From NCBI RefSeq assembly GCF_000429425.1, contig NZ_AUBV01000008.1, positions 124,001 through 188,000 of the forward strand: DNA of 64,000 bases, in the 5' to 3' direction. Origin of the DNA: Algoriphagus mannitolivorans DSM 15301. GTDB taxonomy: Bacteria > Bacteroidota > Bacteroidia > Cytophagales > Cyclobacteriaceae. The notes beneath the pieces were generated by a model. That model made no database searches. It was given only the letters and a program-made list of their open reading frames with translations, and was not told where the DNA came from. Made by a program: the position numbers and the translations under genes. Shown here piece after piece: positions 24,490-35,115 of the stretch; the first letter of the stretch is position 1, and each line of letters begins with the position of its first letter.

Positions 24490-26880
24490 ATGAAACCCAA
24501 TAACCTGTATGGAGTGGCCATTATTGGCTTCTTACTCCTTCATTCCATTCAACCCATACTTGCTCAGCAAAGGCCTGGGAAAATCAGAGGAACTGTGGTA
24601 GATCGGAGCAATTCCACACCGCTTCCCTTTGCCACAGTGGGTGTTTACACTGAAAAAGACAGCCTGATTGGAGGAGGGATTACGGATGAGAACGGGAAGT
24701 TTACGGTGGATTTACCATTCGGGAAATTTTATAGCCTGATCGAATTCATGGGTTACCAGGCTGAAAAAACGGACTTTTTCAGTCTTTCCAGAGAAAATAC
24801 CAACATCGACTTAAAAGAAATCACGCTTGCCATTTCGGCAGAAGATTTGGAGGAGGTGGTCGTTCAGGGCGAAAAAACCATCATGGAGCTCGCTCTGGAC
24901 AAGAGGATTTTCAATGTCGGAAAGGATTTGGCAAATACCGGAGGAAATGCCTCCGACATCCTAATGAACCTCCCCTCCATATCGGTGGATCCTGAAGGAA
25001 ATGTAAGACTTCGGGGATCAAGTAATGTCAGAATCCTAATCGATGGAAAGCCTTCGGGATTGGTAAGTTTCAAAGGCTCCTCGGGCCTTCGCCAGCTTCC
25101 TGCCAACTTGGTCGAAAGAGTGGAAGTGATTACCAATCCTTCTGCAAGATATGAAGCTGAAGGAATGGCTGGGGTAATCAACATCATCCTGAAAAAAGAC
25201 TCCAAGCAAGGCTTCAATGGCTCATTTGAGGTTCTGGGAGGTTATCCCAAAAACCTTGGATTTTCTGCCAATCTAAACTATAGACACAATCGAATCAATT
25301 GGTTTATCAATTATGGCTTTACTTCCAGAAGGCAACCCGGTTGGTCGGAATTATACCAAGAAGTCTATAACGAGGACGGGACAACCTCCTTGCTCTTACA
25401 GAATAACGAACTCAACCTCAAAACAGGAAATAATAACCTCCGGGGGGGATTGGACTACTATTTCAATGAAAAAAGTATTTTGACTCTTTCCTACCTCTGG
25501 AGAAGAAGCGATGCACATAGAATCTTAGATATCCGGTATGAAGACTACCTCAATACCACCGGGAACTTCCTAGGCTATTCCCTAAGAAGACAAAATGAAA
25601 TAGAGGACGAACCCAATAAGGAAGCCATTATCAACTACAAAAGGACTTTTGAGAAAAAAGGCCATGAACTCAATGCATCTTTTACCTACCTGAACTATTG
25701 GGAACGATCCGATCAGATTTATACCGAGTATCAGTATTCCCCTTCCGAAACTCCGATTCCGGAAAATGATCTGGTGCAAACTTCCCTGAATGACGAATAT
25801 GAAAATCAATATTTGCTTCAACTGGATTACGTCAAGCCTTTTGGCAGCAAAGGAAAAGTGGAGTCAGGTTTACGGACTAGTTTCCGGGAAATGGAAAATG
25901 ACTATTTGGTACAGGAAAAAAATGAATCTGGAGATTTCGTCACAATTCCCGGACTGGATAATATCTTTCTCTATGACGAAAATATCATCGCTGCCTATGG
26001 AATTGTCGGCAATGAAAGCGGAAAATGGAGCTACCAGGCAGGATTGAGAGCTGAGCATACCGATGTCAACACGATTTTGGTTGAGACCAAGGAGGAAAAC
26101 CCACGAAAATACACCAACCTGTTTCCGAGTGCTCATTTGACATTTAATCTGACTGAGGAGAATGCCTTTCAGTTGAGCTATAGCCGACGAATCAGAAGGC
26201 CCGTGTACAACGACCTCAGTCCCTATGTCACTTTCTCAGATCAAAGGAATTTCTTCAGCGGTAACCCTGACTTAAATCCAGAATACACGGATGCCTATGA
26301 ATTGGGCCACATTAAATACTTTGATAAAGCCACTTTGTTTTCTACGGTTTATTTCAGAAATGCCACGGACAAAATTGAGCGAATCAGAAGGGTAAATGAG
26401 GATGGATTTTCCGTGACACTGCCCTTCAATCTAGCGGGAGAAAAATCCTATGGAGTAGAATTCAGTGGAGATTATCGCCCTACTGATTGGTGGAAACTGG
26501 ACTTCAATGCAAACTTCTTTCATGCCCGGATCGACGCCAGCAACATAGGTCAAGCAGAAATCAGAACCACCTATTCTTGGCTTTTTCGGCAGACCTCCAG
26601 ATTTACGTTTGGTGAAGGATGGGACATTCAGGCAAGAGCCAATTATGAAGCAAGGCAAAAAACTGCACAGGGCACCCGAAAGGGAATTTTCTTCATGGAT
26701 CTTTCGGCCAGCAAGCGAATCATCCAAAATCGAGGTACCTTAGTCTTGAACATTACGGATCTCTTCAACACCCGTATCTTCCGATCTATCATGGAAGGAT
26801 CCAATTTCTACACCGAAAGTGAGGCTCAAATGCTGAGACGTCAGATCAACCTCACCTTTGCCTACAGAATCAAACAATAA
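24490..26880 (+). CDS. Outer-membrane beta-barrel / TonB-dependent receptor family protein
   Basis: 796 residues. A signal peptide (PILAQQ) is followed by a carboxypeptidase-regulatory-like domain (GKIRGTVVDRSNSTPLPFATV), a plug-like region (DILMNLPSISVDPEGNVRLRGSSNVRILIDGKP, then VERVEVITNPSARYEAEGMAGVINIIL) and a long barrel rich in aromatic strands ending ITDLFNTR...INLTFAYRIKQ. This is the OMP beta-brl-3 type common in Bacteroidota. It may import a metal chelate or act with a sensor, but the substrate is unknown. It is followed 37 bases later by another outer-membrane protein. Confidence 0.85.
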   Translation: MKPNNLYGVAIIGFLLLHSIQPILAQQRPGKIRGTVVDRSNSTPLPFATVGVYTEKDSLIGGGITDENGKFTVDLPFGKFYSLIEFMGYQAEKTDFFSLSRENTNIDLKEITLAISAEDLEEVVVQGEKTIMELALDKRIFNVGKDLANTGGNASDILMNLPSISVDPEGNVRLRGSSNVRILIDGKPSGLVSFKGSSGLRQLPANLVERVEVITNPSARYEAEGMAGVINIILKKDSKQGFNGSFEVLGGYPKNLGFSANLNYRHNRINWFINYGFTSRRQPGWSELYQEVYNEDGTTSLLLQNNELNLKTGNNNLRGGLDYYFNEKSILTLSYLWRRSDAHRILDIRYEDYLNTTGNFLGYSLRRQNEIEDEPNKEAIINYKRTFEKKGHELNASFTYLNYWERSDQIYTEYQYSPSETPIPENDLVQTSLNDEYENQYLLQLDYVKPFGSKGKVESGLRTSFREMENDYLVQEKNESGDFVTIPGLDNIFLYDENIIAAYGIVGNESGKWSYQAGLRAEHTDVNTILVETKEENPRKYTNLFPSAHLTFNLTEENAFQLSYSRRIRRPVYNDLSPYVTFSDQRNFFSGNPDLNPEYTDAYELGHIKYFDKATLFSTVYFRNATDKIERIRRVNEDGFSVTLPFNLAGEKSYGVEFSGDYRPTDWWKLDFNANFFHARIDASNIGQAEIRTTYSWLFRQTSRFTFGEGWDIQARANYEARQKTAQGTRKGIFFMDLSASKRIIQNRGTLVLNITDLFNTRIFRSIMEGSNFYTESEAQMLRRQINLTFAYRIKQ

Positions 26881-26917
26881 GCCCACTTCAACTCGGATTG
26901 AAGAACAATACCCACAC

Positions 26918-29098
26918 ATGCGTTTCATTGCCCTGTTATTTCTTCTCTTTTTTGCCATGCCTTGCAGTCTTTTGGCTCAAAAGATCAATGTAGATTATAG
27001 ACTTCACATTCATAAGGCGAGTTCGCCTATCTTGATTGATGGGGTGATGGATGAAAAAGCCTGGGAGGAGGCTGAAGTAGCAACGGACTTTTTTATGATT
27101 ACTCCGATGGACACCAGTTTTGCCAAAGTGAAAACTGATGTCAGAATGAGTTATGATGAGGAAAACCTTTATTTGATTGTCATTAATCACCATGCTGTCG
27201 AAGGCCCCTACATGGTGGAGTCTTTAAGAAGGGATTTTTCTTTTGGGAAAAATGACAACTTCCTCTTATTTATGGATCCTTTTGACGACCAGACTAATGG
27301 ATTCTCTTTTGGAGCAAATGCCGCCGGCGCACAATGGGATGGCATCATGTCCAATGGAAACCAAATGGATCTAAGCTGGGATAATAAATGGACTTCAAAA
27401 GTCACCAACTACGAGGATAAATGGATATTTGAAGCAGCGATTCCTTTCAAATCGATTCGGTATAAAAAAGGGATCACCGAATGGGGAATCAATTTTTCAA
27501 GACTGGATCTGAAAACAACCGAAAAATCCGGCTGGGCCCCAGTCCCCCGTCAGTTTCCTTCCTCCACACTAGCCTATACCGGCACCTTGGTATGGGACAA
27601 CCCTCCGCCACAGATTGGCCCCAATGTATCTATCATTCCCTATGTATTGGGGGGAAGTTCCAAAAACTTTGAAACCGGAGAAGATGCCAACTATCGAAGG
27701 GAAATAGGAATGGACGCCAAAATTGGCCTGACTTCTTCGCTCAATTTGGACCTCACCGTAAATCCCGATTTCTCTCAAGTGGAAGTAGACCGCCAGGTCA
27801 CCAATCTGGATCGTTTTGAGCTTTTCTTTCCGGAGAGAAGACAGTTTTTCCTAGAAAATGGCGACCTCTTTGCAAACTTTGGCTACTCGTCCATTCGCCC
27901 GTTTTTCTCGAGAAGAATAGGATTGAATGCCCCAATTCATTTTGGTGCAAGGGTAAGTGGAAAAATCAACAAGGACTGGAGAATAGGAGCCATGACCATG
28001 CAAACAGGAGAAGTAGAAGAATCCGCATTGCCTGGCCAAAATTTCTCTGTGGTATCTGTTCAAAGACAGGTAGGAGCCCGATCAAACATCAGTGGAATTT
28101 TCGTCAACAAACAATCTCTGCGATACAATCCTGAAGACACTCCTTCCGGACGACCAGTATATTCTCAGTTTAACCGAAATGCAGGTCTCGAGTACAATTT
28201 ACTTTCGCGGAATAATCAATGGACAGGAAAGGCTATGATCCTTCAGAGTTTTGGGCCAGATCAGACAAACAATGGTTTTGTCCATGCTGCTAACCTGAGG
28301 TATGCCAGTGGAAACTTAATCTGGAACTGGCAGCATGAATATGTCTCAGACAGCTATACCGCCGAGGTAGGGTTTGTGCCCCGAAAAGGATATTACAAGA
28401 TTAGTCCCAATGCGGGTTATATGTTTTTCCCAAAGAGCAATAAAATCCTGAACCACGGTCCCGACATAGGGTCCACTTTTTTCTGGAATAAAAATGGGGA
28501 GAAAACCGATCAATCAACCTATGCAGCCTATAGTGTCCGCTGGAGAAGCCAAAGCCGATTCATGCTCTGGGCTGGATACGATTTTGTCAAATTGCAAAGA
28601 CCCTTTGACCCGACCAATCTGGGAGGAGATAAATTAGCTCCCGGAAGCGAACACGAATGGCTCGCTTGGGGGACAGAATATACCTCCAAACCTCAGAGCA
28701 TTTTCACCTACGCCTTCAGCACGAGAATGGGCGGATATTATGAGGATGGCAAACGATTTAACGTAACTGCTGATTTGGGATATCGATTCCAGCCATATGT
28801 GTCTGTGGCGATGGCGGCGAATTACAACCAAATCGAACTTCGAAACCCCTGGGGCACTACCACCTTTTGGCTGGTCGGGCCGAGAATTGATGTCACGCTT
28901 ACCAATACTGTATTTCTGACCACTTTTATCCAATACAATGAGCAGATCAAGAATATCAATTTGAATACAAGATTCCAGTGGAGATTTGCTCCGGCCTCAG
29001 ATCTGTTTTTGGTGTACACAGACAATTACTTGCCTGAGCCTTTTAATGTAAAGGATAGATCCTTGGTCTTGAAGTTTACTTATTGGTGGAATCTCTAG
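26918..29098 (+). CDS. DUF5916 outer-membrane protein with CBM9-like domain
   Basis: 726 residues. A signal peptide (SLLAQK) is followed by a CBM9-like sandwich (SSPILIDGVMDEKAWEEAE, later WIFEAAIPFKSIRY) and the DUF5916 barrel (NLDLTVNPDFSQVEVDRQVTNLDRFELFFPERRQFFLENG). It probably sits in the outer membrane. Function is uncertain. It lies 37 bases after the preceding barrel protein, so the two are likely co-expressed. ATG 26918 gives a proper signal peptide; the longer reading overlaps the previous gene. Confidence 0.82.
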   Translation: MRFIALLFLLFFAMPCSLLAQKINVDYRLHIHKASSPILIDGVMDEKAWEEAEVATDFFMITPMDTSFAKVKTDVRMSYDEENLYLIVINHHAVEGPYMVESLRRDFSFGKNDNFLLFMDPFDDQTNGFSFGANAAGAQWDGIMSNGNQMDLSWDNKWTSKVTNYEDKWIFEAAIPFKSIRYKKGITEWGINFSRLDLKTTEKSGWAPVPRQFPSSTLAYTGTLVWDNPPPQIGPNVSIIPYVLGGSSKNFETGEDANYRREIGMDAKIGLTSSLNLDLTVNPDFSQVEVDRQVTNLDRFELFFPERRQFFLENGDLFANFGYSSIRPFFSRRIGLNAPIHFGARVSGKINKDWRIGAMTMQTGEVEESALPGQNFSVVSVQRQVGARSNISGIFVNKQSLRYNPEDTPSGRPVYSQFNRNAGLEYNLLSRNNQWTGKAMILQSFGPDQTNNGFVHAANLRYASGNLIWNWQHEYVSDSYTAEVGFVPRKGYYKISPNAGYMFFPKSNKILNHGPDIGSTFFWNKNGEKTDQSTYAAYSVRWRSQSRFMLWAGYDFVKLQRPFDPTNLGGDKLAPGSEHEWLAWGTEYTSKPQSIFTYAFSTRMGGYYEDGKRFNVTADLGYRFQPYVSVAMAANYNQIELRNPWGTTTFWLVGPRIDVTLTNTVFLTTFIQYNEQIKNINLNTRFQWRFAPASDLFLVYTDNYLPEPFNVKDRSLVLKFTYWWNL

Positions 29099-29125
29099 GT
29101 GGAACTCTTTTTTGGAAAGAAGATA

Positions 29126-29698
29126 TCAAGGTACCAGCCAAGTACCCTTCCAATTCTTTTCTTCTCTCGAGAATCTAATCCGTAGATGGTTTAATCCATC
29201 CAACTGAAGCACTTCCATAGACTGGGGTATAAATTTCAAAACCGTGAAAAATCCATCGTCCATGTTTTCCGGCCATTGCCAAGCATGTTCCGGGTATTCG
29301 ACTTCTCTTCCTGGAGCCAAGATCGATGTATAGGCCTTTTGGGCTTCTCCCTGTACTCGCGTCCAGGACGTTTTAGCTAAATCATCTTGGCAGTGAACTT
29401 CAGTCTCTGCCTGAATCCGAATCTGAACTCGTTTTTGAGGATGATAGAAGTGAAGGGCCACTTTGCAATTTTCCTGAATGGCTTGGACCTTATCAGATCT
29501 TGAATCGGTATAAACATAGACGTTGAGTTCCTGATCGACTTTTCTCAAAACCACCGTTCTTACCTCTGGAAAATCCCTACCCATTGTCCCCAAATTCAGG
29601 TATCGAAAGGGGTGTTTTGAATCAAGTGCTCCTCTATGAAGCTCATGAACTAGAGTGTCCCAGATTTCAGAAATGGTGCTTTTGGAATCAATCAGCAT
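29126..29698 (-). CDS. Pyridoxamine-phosphate-oxidase-like FMN-binding protein
   Basis: 190 residues of the FMN-binding split-barrel type: an RTVVLRKVDQELNVYVYTDSRSDKVQAIQENCKVALHFYHP core, then a WTRVQGEAQKAY helix. Relatives bind FMN or similar cofactors. This one lacks the C-terminal segment of true PdxH, so a role in vitamin B6 synthesis is not claimed. Lies downstream of clpB beyond its terminator. Confidence 0.75.
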   Translation of the reverse strand: MLIDSKSTISEIWDTLVHELHRGALDSKHPFRYLNLGTMGRDFPEVRTVVLRKVDQELNVYVYTDSRSDKVQAIQENCKVALHFYHPQKRVQIRIQAETEVHCQDDLAKTSWTRVQGEAQKAYTSILAPGREVEYPEHAWQWPENMDDGFFTVLKFIPQSMEVLQLDGLNHLRIRFSREEKNWKGTWLVP

Positions 29699-29732
29699 AG
29701 ACTTGTTTAACAGGATTTTATCCTACCTGTTT

Positions 29733-29775
29733 AAAAAAACAAACCCCTGAAGCCAAATCAAAGACTTCAGGGGTT
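29733..29775 (-). terminator. clpB terminator
   Basis: Perfect 11-bp stem, AACCCCTGAAG with CTTCAGGGGTT, followed on the minus strand by TGTTTTTTT. Confidence 0.85.
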
Positions 29776-29794
29776 AAAATAAAGGAGGATTAAT

Positions 29795-32413
29795 TTATAC
29801 CTCTATGGTATCGACATTTTTAAAATACACCTGCTTGTCCGCATCCAAATCCACCAAGACGGCAGAGTCACTTTTGATATAACCTGCCAAAATCTGCTTG
29901 GAAAGCTCATTCAACACCAATCGCTGCATCGTACGCTTGAGCGGTCTTGCTCCAAACTGCGGATCGAAGCCAACTTCTCCCAGATAATCCAAGACTTCCC
30001 GAGTGGCTTCAATCTCAATATGAGATTCCTCCAGTCTTTTCTGGATTTCTCTCCATTGGATGTCCACGATCTTTCTGATAATCGCTCGGTTCAGCGGCTC
30101 AAACATAATCGTTTCGTCAATTCTGTTGAGAAACTCCGGTCTTACCGATTTTTTCAGCAAGTCGAATACTTCGGCTTTGGTTTTCTCGAGGATCTCGTCC
30201 TTGTTCCACTCCTCCATTTCGGCAAATCGCTCCTGAATCAAGTGCGAACCAATATTGGTGGTCAAAATGATGATGGTGTTTTTGAAATTGGCCATCCTGC
30301 CCTTGTTATCCGTAAGACGCCCGTCGTCTAGGACTTGGAGCAGTATGTTGAACACATCAGGATGGGCTTTTTCGATCTCATCCAGCAAAATGACTGAGTA
30401 AGGTTTTCTTCTCACCGCTTCGGTCAATTGCCCCCCTTCATCATATCCGACATAGCCTGGAGGCGCTCCCACCAGACGGCTTACAGCATGCCTTTCCTGA
30501 TATTCTGACATGTCAATTCGGACCATGGCATTTTCATCATTGAAGAGGTATTCTGCCAAAGCTTTGGCCAACTCGGTCTTTCCTACACCGGTAGTTCCCA
30601 TAAAGATGAAACTACCAATCGGTCTTTTAGGATCTTGCAATCCAGCTCGACTTCGGCGTACCGCATCAGAAAGTGCAGCAATTGCTTCTTGTTGCCCAGC
30701 TACCCGCTTACCTAATTCATCCTCCAAATGCAGGAGTTTTTCCCGCTCAGATTGAATCATTTTGCTGACCGGAATACCAGTCCATTTGGAAACGACCGCA
30801 GCAATATCTTCTTGATCTACTTCTTCCTTGAGCAAAGGAGAACCGGCCTGCATTTCCGCCAATTGGGATTTGAAAGTCTCAAGCTTCTTCTCTGCTTCCC
30901 CGATTTTGCCGTATCGTATTTCGGCCACCTTTCCAAAGTCTCCTGCACGCTCGGCTTGTTCAGCTTCAAGTTTTAGCTTTTCGATCGCTTCCTTTTCGCG
31001 CTGAATGCCCGTAATGACTGCTTTTTCGCTTTCCCATTTGGCCTTCACGCTATCTCTCTTCTCTCCGAGCTCGGCCAGTTCCTTGCTAAGAACCGCCTCT
31101 TTATCTTTATTTTTTTCACGTCTTATCGCCTCACGCTCGATTTCCAACTGCATGATCCTGCGATTTAGCTCATCGAGTTCTTGAGGCAAGGAGTCAATTT
31201 CCATCCGAAGCTTGGCTGCCGCTTCATCCATTAGGTCAATGGCTTTATCAGGAAGGAATCGATCCGTAATGTATCTCTGCGAAAGCTCCACCGCAGCAAT
31301 GACTGCGTCATCCTTAATTCGGACACCATGGTGAAGCTCATATTTATCCTTGATTCCTCTCAGAATAGAAACTGCATCTGCCGAATCTGGCTCATCCACA
31401 ATGACAGACTGAAATCGACGCTCGAGTGCCTTGTCTTTCTCTATATATTTCTGGTATTCCTTCAAGGTAGTGGCGCCGATAGCATGCAATTCACCACGAG
31501 CCAAGGCTGGTTTTAGCAGGTTTGCTGCATCCATGGCACCTTCCCCACCTCCTCCGGCACCAATCAGGGTATGGATCTCGTCAATGAATAGGATGATCTC
31601 TCCTTCAGAGTCCGTCACTTCCTTAATCACCGCTTTCAGTCGCTCTTCAAACTCCCCCTTGTATTTGGCCCCAGCTACGAGAAGCCCCATATCCAAAGAA
31701 ATCAAAGTCTTGGACTTGAGGTTTTCAGGAACATCACCGGACACGATTCTTTGAGCCAGTCCTTCCACGATAGCCGTCTTTCCCACTCCGGGCTCACCCA
31801 AAAGAATGGGATTGTTTTTTGTCCGTCTTGCCAAAATCTGCAAAACGCGCCGAATCTCTTCATCCCGACCAATAACAGGGTCAATTTTCCCCTTTTTGGC
31901 CAGGTCATTTAGGTTTTTGGAGTATTTCTCCAAAGCCCTGTACTTGCTTTCTGCGTTGGGATCAGTCACTTTATTTCCTTTTCTTAATTCCTTAATAGCT
32001 TCAATCAGGTTTTTTTCTGCGATTCCCTGATTTTTCAATAGTTGTGCGACAGAATCATTTCCAGCCAAAATACCCAGCAATAAATGTTCGATTGCCACAT
32101 ACTCATCTCCAAAAGTTTTGAGATAGTCCTTGGCTTTGATGAGCGCCTGGTTGGCGGAGCTGGATAAATAGGGTTGCTGATTTCCTCCGATTACTTTGGG
32201 TATTTTTGCCAACTCAGCCTCTAATTGTTGATTGATCAGCTGCTTGCTGGTACCTGATTTTTTCAGAAGAAAATCTGAGACATTATCATCCTCAGAAAAA
32301 ATTCCTTTCAAAAGGTGGGCGGTTTCAATATTGGGTTGTCCCGCTCCTGTGGCCAACTCGGCGGCCTTTTGAATCGCTTCTTGGGATTTGATGGTAAATT
32401 GCTTAAAGTCCAT
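29795..32413 (-). CDS. clpB: ATP-dependent chaperone ClpB
   Basis: 872 residues. Seen in order: the double Clp N-domain, first AAA+ module with [13 protein letters not shown] (about 204) and [12 protein letters not shown], a long coiled-coil M-domain (about 400-530), second AAA+ module with [14 protein letters not shown] (about 605), and the C-terminal D2-small domain. ClpB, with DnaK, rescues aggregated proteins after heat shock. Full length for the family. Single gene; I see no clear heat-shock promoter in the 170-bp upstream region. Confidence 0.96.
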   Translation of the reverse strand: MDFKQFTIKSQEAIQKAAELATGAGQPNIETAHLLKGIFSEDDNVSDFLLKKSGTSKQLINQQLEAELAKIPKVIGGNQQPYLSSSANQALIKAKDYLKTFGDEYVAIEHLLLGILAGNDSVAQLLKNQGIAEKNLIEAIKELRKGNKVTDPNAESKYRALEKYSKNLNDLAKKGKIDPVIGRDEEIRRVLQILARRTKNNPILLGEPGVGKTAIVEGLAQRIVSGDVPENLKSKTLISLDMGLLVAGAKYKGEFEERLKAVIKEVTDSEGEIILFIDEIHTLIGAGGGGEGAMDAANLLKPALARGELHAIGATTLKEYQKYIEKDKALERRFQSVIVDEPDSADAVSILRGIKDKYELHHGVRIKDDAVIAAVELSQRYITDRFLPDKAIDLMDEAAAKLRMEIDSLPQELDELNRRIMQLEIEREAIRREKNKDKEAVLSKELAELGEKRDSVKAKWESEKAVITGIQREKEAIEKLKLEAEQAERAGDFGKVAEIRYGKIGEAEKKLETFKSQLAEMQAGSPLLKEEVDQEDIAAVVSKWTGIPVSKMIQSEREKLLHLEDELGKRVAGQQEAIAALSDAVRRSRAGLQDPKRPIGSFIFMGTTGVGKTELAKALAEYLFNDENAMVRIDMSEYQERHAVSRLVGAPPGYVGYDEGGQLTEAVRRKPYSVILLDEIEKAHPDVFNILLQVLDDGRLTDNKGRMANFKNTIIILTTNIGSHLIQERFAEMEEWNKDEILEKTKAEVFDLLKKSVRPEFLNRIDETIMFEPLNRAIIRKIVDIQWREIQKRLEESHIEIEATREVLDYLGEVGFDPQFGARPLKRTMQRLVLNELSKQILAGYIKSDSAVLVDLDADKQVYFKNVDTIEV

Positions 32414-32532
32414 TGGGTTGTTAGTGGTCTAGTGTTCATTTCCCCTAGGCTCAAATCTTCCGCCAAGTAAAAAAGAAGGTCAATTTGTCCGAAAAAGAAC
32501 ATCGAAATGGATTTTCTCAGAAATTTTGACAG

Positions 32533-32562
32533 AAAAAAGCCCTGCTTGAGAAAGCAAGGCTT
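32533..32562 (-). terminator. Terminator after the dipeptidase gene
   Basis: Hairpin AAGCCTTGCTT with AAGCAGGGCTT (minus-strand reading, one mismatch), followed by a T-run. Confidence 0.75.
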
Positions 32563-32586
32563 ATGATTCAAAAGGATTTTGAGCGC

Positions 32587-33843
32587 TTATTTACTTTTGG
32601 AATTTGAAGCAAATTCTTCCACTGCCTTCCAAACACGGAAGATGTTTTTGTAGCAGATTTTCTCAATATCTTCTCGGGAATATCCTCTTTTTAGCAATTC
32701 TGCAATCAGGTTGGGAAACATGGAAACATCCTTCAATCCCGTGGGAAGAGAATCTCCTACTCCATCAAAGTCCGAACCTAGGCCAATATGATCGATTCCA
32801 ACCAGGTTTTTTACATGATCAATGTGATCAGCGACCCGCTGAACAGTCGGGAAAGGGTTGTTGGCAGCAGCATAAGCTTCTGCATATACCCGAAACGCTG
32901 AGTCTGACCTGCTCAGGTTATTTTCAGCCATGTAATTGACTAAGTGCTCCCGAACTTTGGAAGAACCTGCCGCATAGGCCGAATCAATAAAGCTACCTCC
33001 AAAATTAATCATCATGACGCCGCCATTTTTGGCCATAGCTTGAATGAGTTCATCGCTCATATTTCTTTCAAAGCCCGGGGTGAACTTTCTCACGGAGGAA
33101 TGGGAAGCTATCACCGGAACTTGCGTAATCGCCAATGCATCTTTAAAGGTATCATCAGACACATGGCTCAGGTCGACCATGATTCCTACTCGATTCATTT
33201 CTTTGACCACCTGTTCTCCAAACTCACTCAAGCCTCCATAAGGCCGAATGGAGTCGTAGCTGCTGTCTCCGATGAGATTAGCTTTGCCATGGGTCAAGGT
33301 TATGTAGCGGATTCCCCGGCCATGGAAATATTCCACATTGGAAAGATCATCCTCCAATCCTGCACCATTTTCCATCCCCATAGGCAATGAAATCAAGCCT
33401 TTGGCAAAATTCGCTTCAATATCTGCCGGGCTGTAGGCCATGGCAAATTTATCGGGAAAAGTGGCTGCCAATCGCTCGGTCATCAAGATCAATGAGTCAG
33501 CAAGAGCCTTGGAAGCTCCGGGAATCTGCTGATTTCCAGCCGGGATATAGATCGACATAAAAGGCGCATCCAGACCGCCTTCCTTAGCTCTTGGGTAATC
33601 AAAATTTCCATCAGGAGTCCTTACAGAAACATCCAGAATTTCCCGCTGCAATGTAAATCCGCCCACTTTCATACGGTATGGCAAATCCACATGTCCATCG
33701 ACCATGATTGTGGATTGGGCTATTTCGGTAGCGACCTTGAGTCTTTCCTCATCGGTCATTTTGGTGTAATCCACAGCTTCCTCCTTGGGAGCACAGGAAA
33801 AGGCCATTCCGATCAGGAAGGCAGCGTAAACATATTTCTTCAT
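32587..33843 (-). CDS. M19 membrane-type dipeptidase, lipoprotein
   Basis: 418 residues. Lipobox at Cys17. Renal-dipeptidase-family zinc ligands are visible: DGHVDLPY near residue 49, then MENGAGLEDD, YITLTHG, VDLSHVSDDTF, ASHSSVRKF and HIGLGSDFDGVGD. Family enzymes hydrolyse dipeptides, including some with a D-residue, so roles in peptide scavenging or peptidoglycan turnover are possible. The lipid anchor places it in the envelope. Confidence 0.9.
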   Translation of the reverse strand: MKKYVYAAFLIGMAFSCAPKEEAVDYTKMTDEERLKVATEIAQSTIMVDGHVDLPYRMKVGGFTLQREILDVSVRTPDGNFDYPRAKEGGLDAPFMSIYIPAGNQQIPGASKALADSLILMTERLAATFPDKFAMAYSPADIEANFAKGLISLPMGMENGAGLEDDLSNVEYFHGRGIRYITLTHGKANLIGDSSYDSIRPYGGLSEFGEQVVKEMNRVGIMVDLSHVSDDTFKDALAITQVPVIASHSSVRKFTPGFERNMSDELIQAMAKNGGVMMINFGGSFIDSAYAAGSSKVREHLVNYMAENNLSRSDSAFRVYAEAYAAANNPFPTVQRVADHIDHVKNLVGIDHIGLGSDFDGVGDSLPTGLKDVSMFPNLIAELLKRGYSREDIEKICYKNIFRVWKAVEEFASNSKSK

Positions 33844-34076
33844 AGGAATAGTGATGGGATAAATGGGAAGATATTACCTTTTTGACAATCCCCTTAGAAA
33901 AAATCCACCAATGGTTTCAAATTTGCTTATCCCATCCACTTTCGAAATATTTTAGAGACATAGCGAGGTTTTTTTAGCCAAAAATTTTCAAAACCCTAAA
34001 CAATCATACCCAGAACAGGATTTTCTTTTCCAGTGAGAAATTCAGAAATTTGACTAACATATACTTTCAAAACTTT

Positions 34077-34955
34077 ATGAAATCAATTCTTAAAAATTCT
34101 TTGTTCGCGTTTTCAGCCACTGCACTGCTTTTTAGCTGTGCTCCTCAAAAAACAGAAGAGGTAGCAGAAGAAGTTGAAGCCGCCAAAACCCCGACTCTTA
34201 CCTTGCTCTGGGAGACTGCAGATTCGTTGATGACTAATGAATCGGTTCTTTTTGATGAGGCCACTGGAACAATCTACGTTTCCAATATTGAAGGCCAAGA
34301 TCCATTAGGAAAGGACGGAAAAGGATCCATCGGAATTATTTCCCAAGATGGAAAAATCTTAAACGCTTCCTGGGTAAGTGGATTGAATGCTCCTAAAGGG
34401 ATGGCCATTTCTAATGGCAAGCTTTACGTGACCGATATCGATGAGTTTGTTGAAATCGACATTGCCAATGCGAAAATCTCGAACAAATGGAAAGTAGAAG
34501 GCGCTCAGTTTTTGAATGATGTAGCAGCCTATAATGGCACAGTTTATTTCACGGATATGAATACCGGAAAAGTGCACGCCTATTCAAAAGGGGCTATTAC
34601 GACAGTCTCTGAAGGACACACCAGTATCAACGGGATTGCAGTAGGCACGGATGGAACAATTTATGGGCTGGATGAATCCGGTTTGAAAAAATGGAATGCC
34701 GACGGAACTACCACATTGATCAATTCCAAAGTCACTGGAGGTGATGGACTGATCATTTTGGGAGACGGAAATTATGTAGCTTCCAGATGGGTTGGTGAAA
34801 TTTGGTTTGCAAACGATTCAACAGAAACCATGATGTTGGACACAAAAGCTGCTGAATCCAACACCGCTGACATCGGCTACAATGCTGCCGAAAAGATCGT
34901 TTACGTACCCACTTTCTTCAAAAACAAAGTCGCTGCCTACAAGCTAGACTACTAA
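34077..34955 (+). CDS. SMP-30/gluconolactonase-like propeller lipoprotein
   Basis: 292 residues. Lipobox at Cys21, then a short acidic linker (KTEEVAEEVEAA). The rest is a beta-propeller of SMP-30/NHL type: SVLFDEATGTIYVSNIEG, GLNAPKGMAISNGKLYVTDI, INGIAVGTDGTIYGL and GYNAAEKIVYVPTFF. Substrate or partner unknown. ATG 34077 gives the lipoprotein signal; an upstream TTG at 34050 is less likely. The 230-bp region upstream holds no other recognisable feature. Confidence 0.75.
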   Translation: MKSILKNSLFAFSATALLFSCAPQKTEEVAEEVEAAKTPTLTLLWETADSLMTNESVLFDEATGTIYVSNIEGQDPLGKDGKGSIGIISQDGKILNASWVSGLNAPKGMAISNGKLYVTDIDEFVEIDIANAKISNKWKVEGAQFLNDVAAYNGTVYFTDMNTGKVHAYSKGAITTVSEGHTSINGIAVGTDGTIYGLDESGLKKWNADGTTTLINSKVTGGDGLIILGDGNYVASRWVGEIWFANDSTETMMLDTKAAESNTADIGYNAAEKIVYVPTFFKNKVAAYKLDY

Positions 34956-34972
34956 TTCAGATAATTTATCTA

Positions 34973-35000
34973 GATAAAGCCTCCGCAAGGGGGCTTTATC
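34973..35000 (+). terminator. Hairpin after the propeller lipoprotein gene
   Basis: GATAAAGCC pairs with GGCTTTATC around CTCCGCAAGGG. No T-run follows, so termination may be weak or the hairpin may protect the mRNA end. Confidence 0.5.
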
Positions 35001-35077
35001 CGTTGTATAAAGAAACGCCTTAAGGAAACTCAAATCCAAAATCAAGTTTTTCTAACTTAAATCCGCTTATTTGTGGT

Positions 35078-35085
35078 TACCTTTG
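35078..35085 (+). promoter_or_regulatory. -7 element TACCTTTG for the acyl-ACP desaturase gene
   Basis: Exact TAnnTTTG match 31 bp before the ATG. The predicted leader holds a small dyad, AATCC-TTTA-GGATT (35091-35104). No clear -33 element. Confidence 0.5.
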
Positions 35086-35115
35086 GAAACAATCCTTTAG
35101 GATTAAATTCAAGTT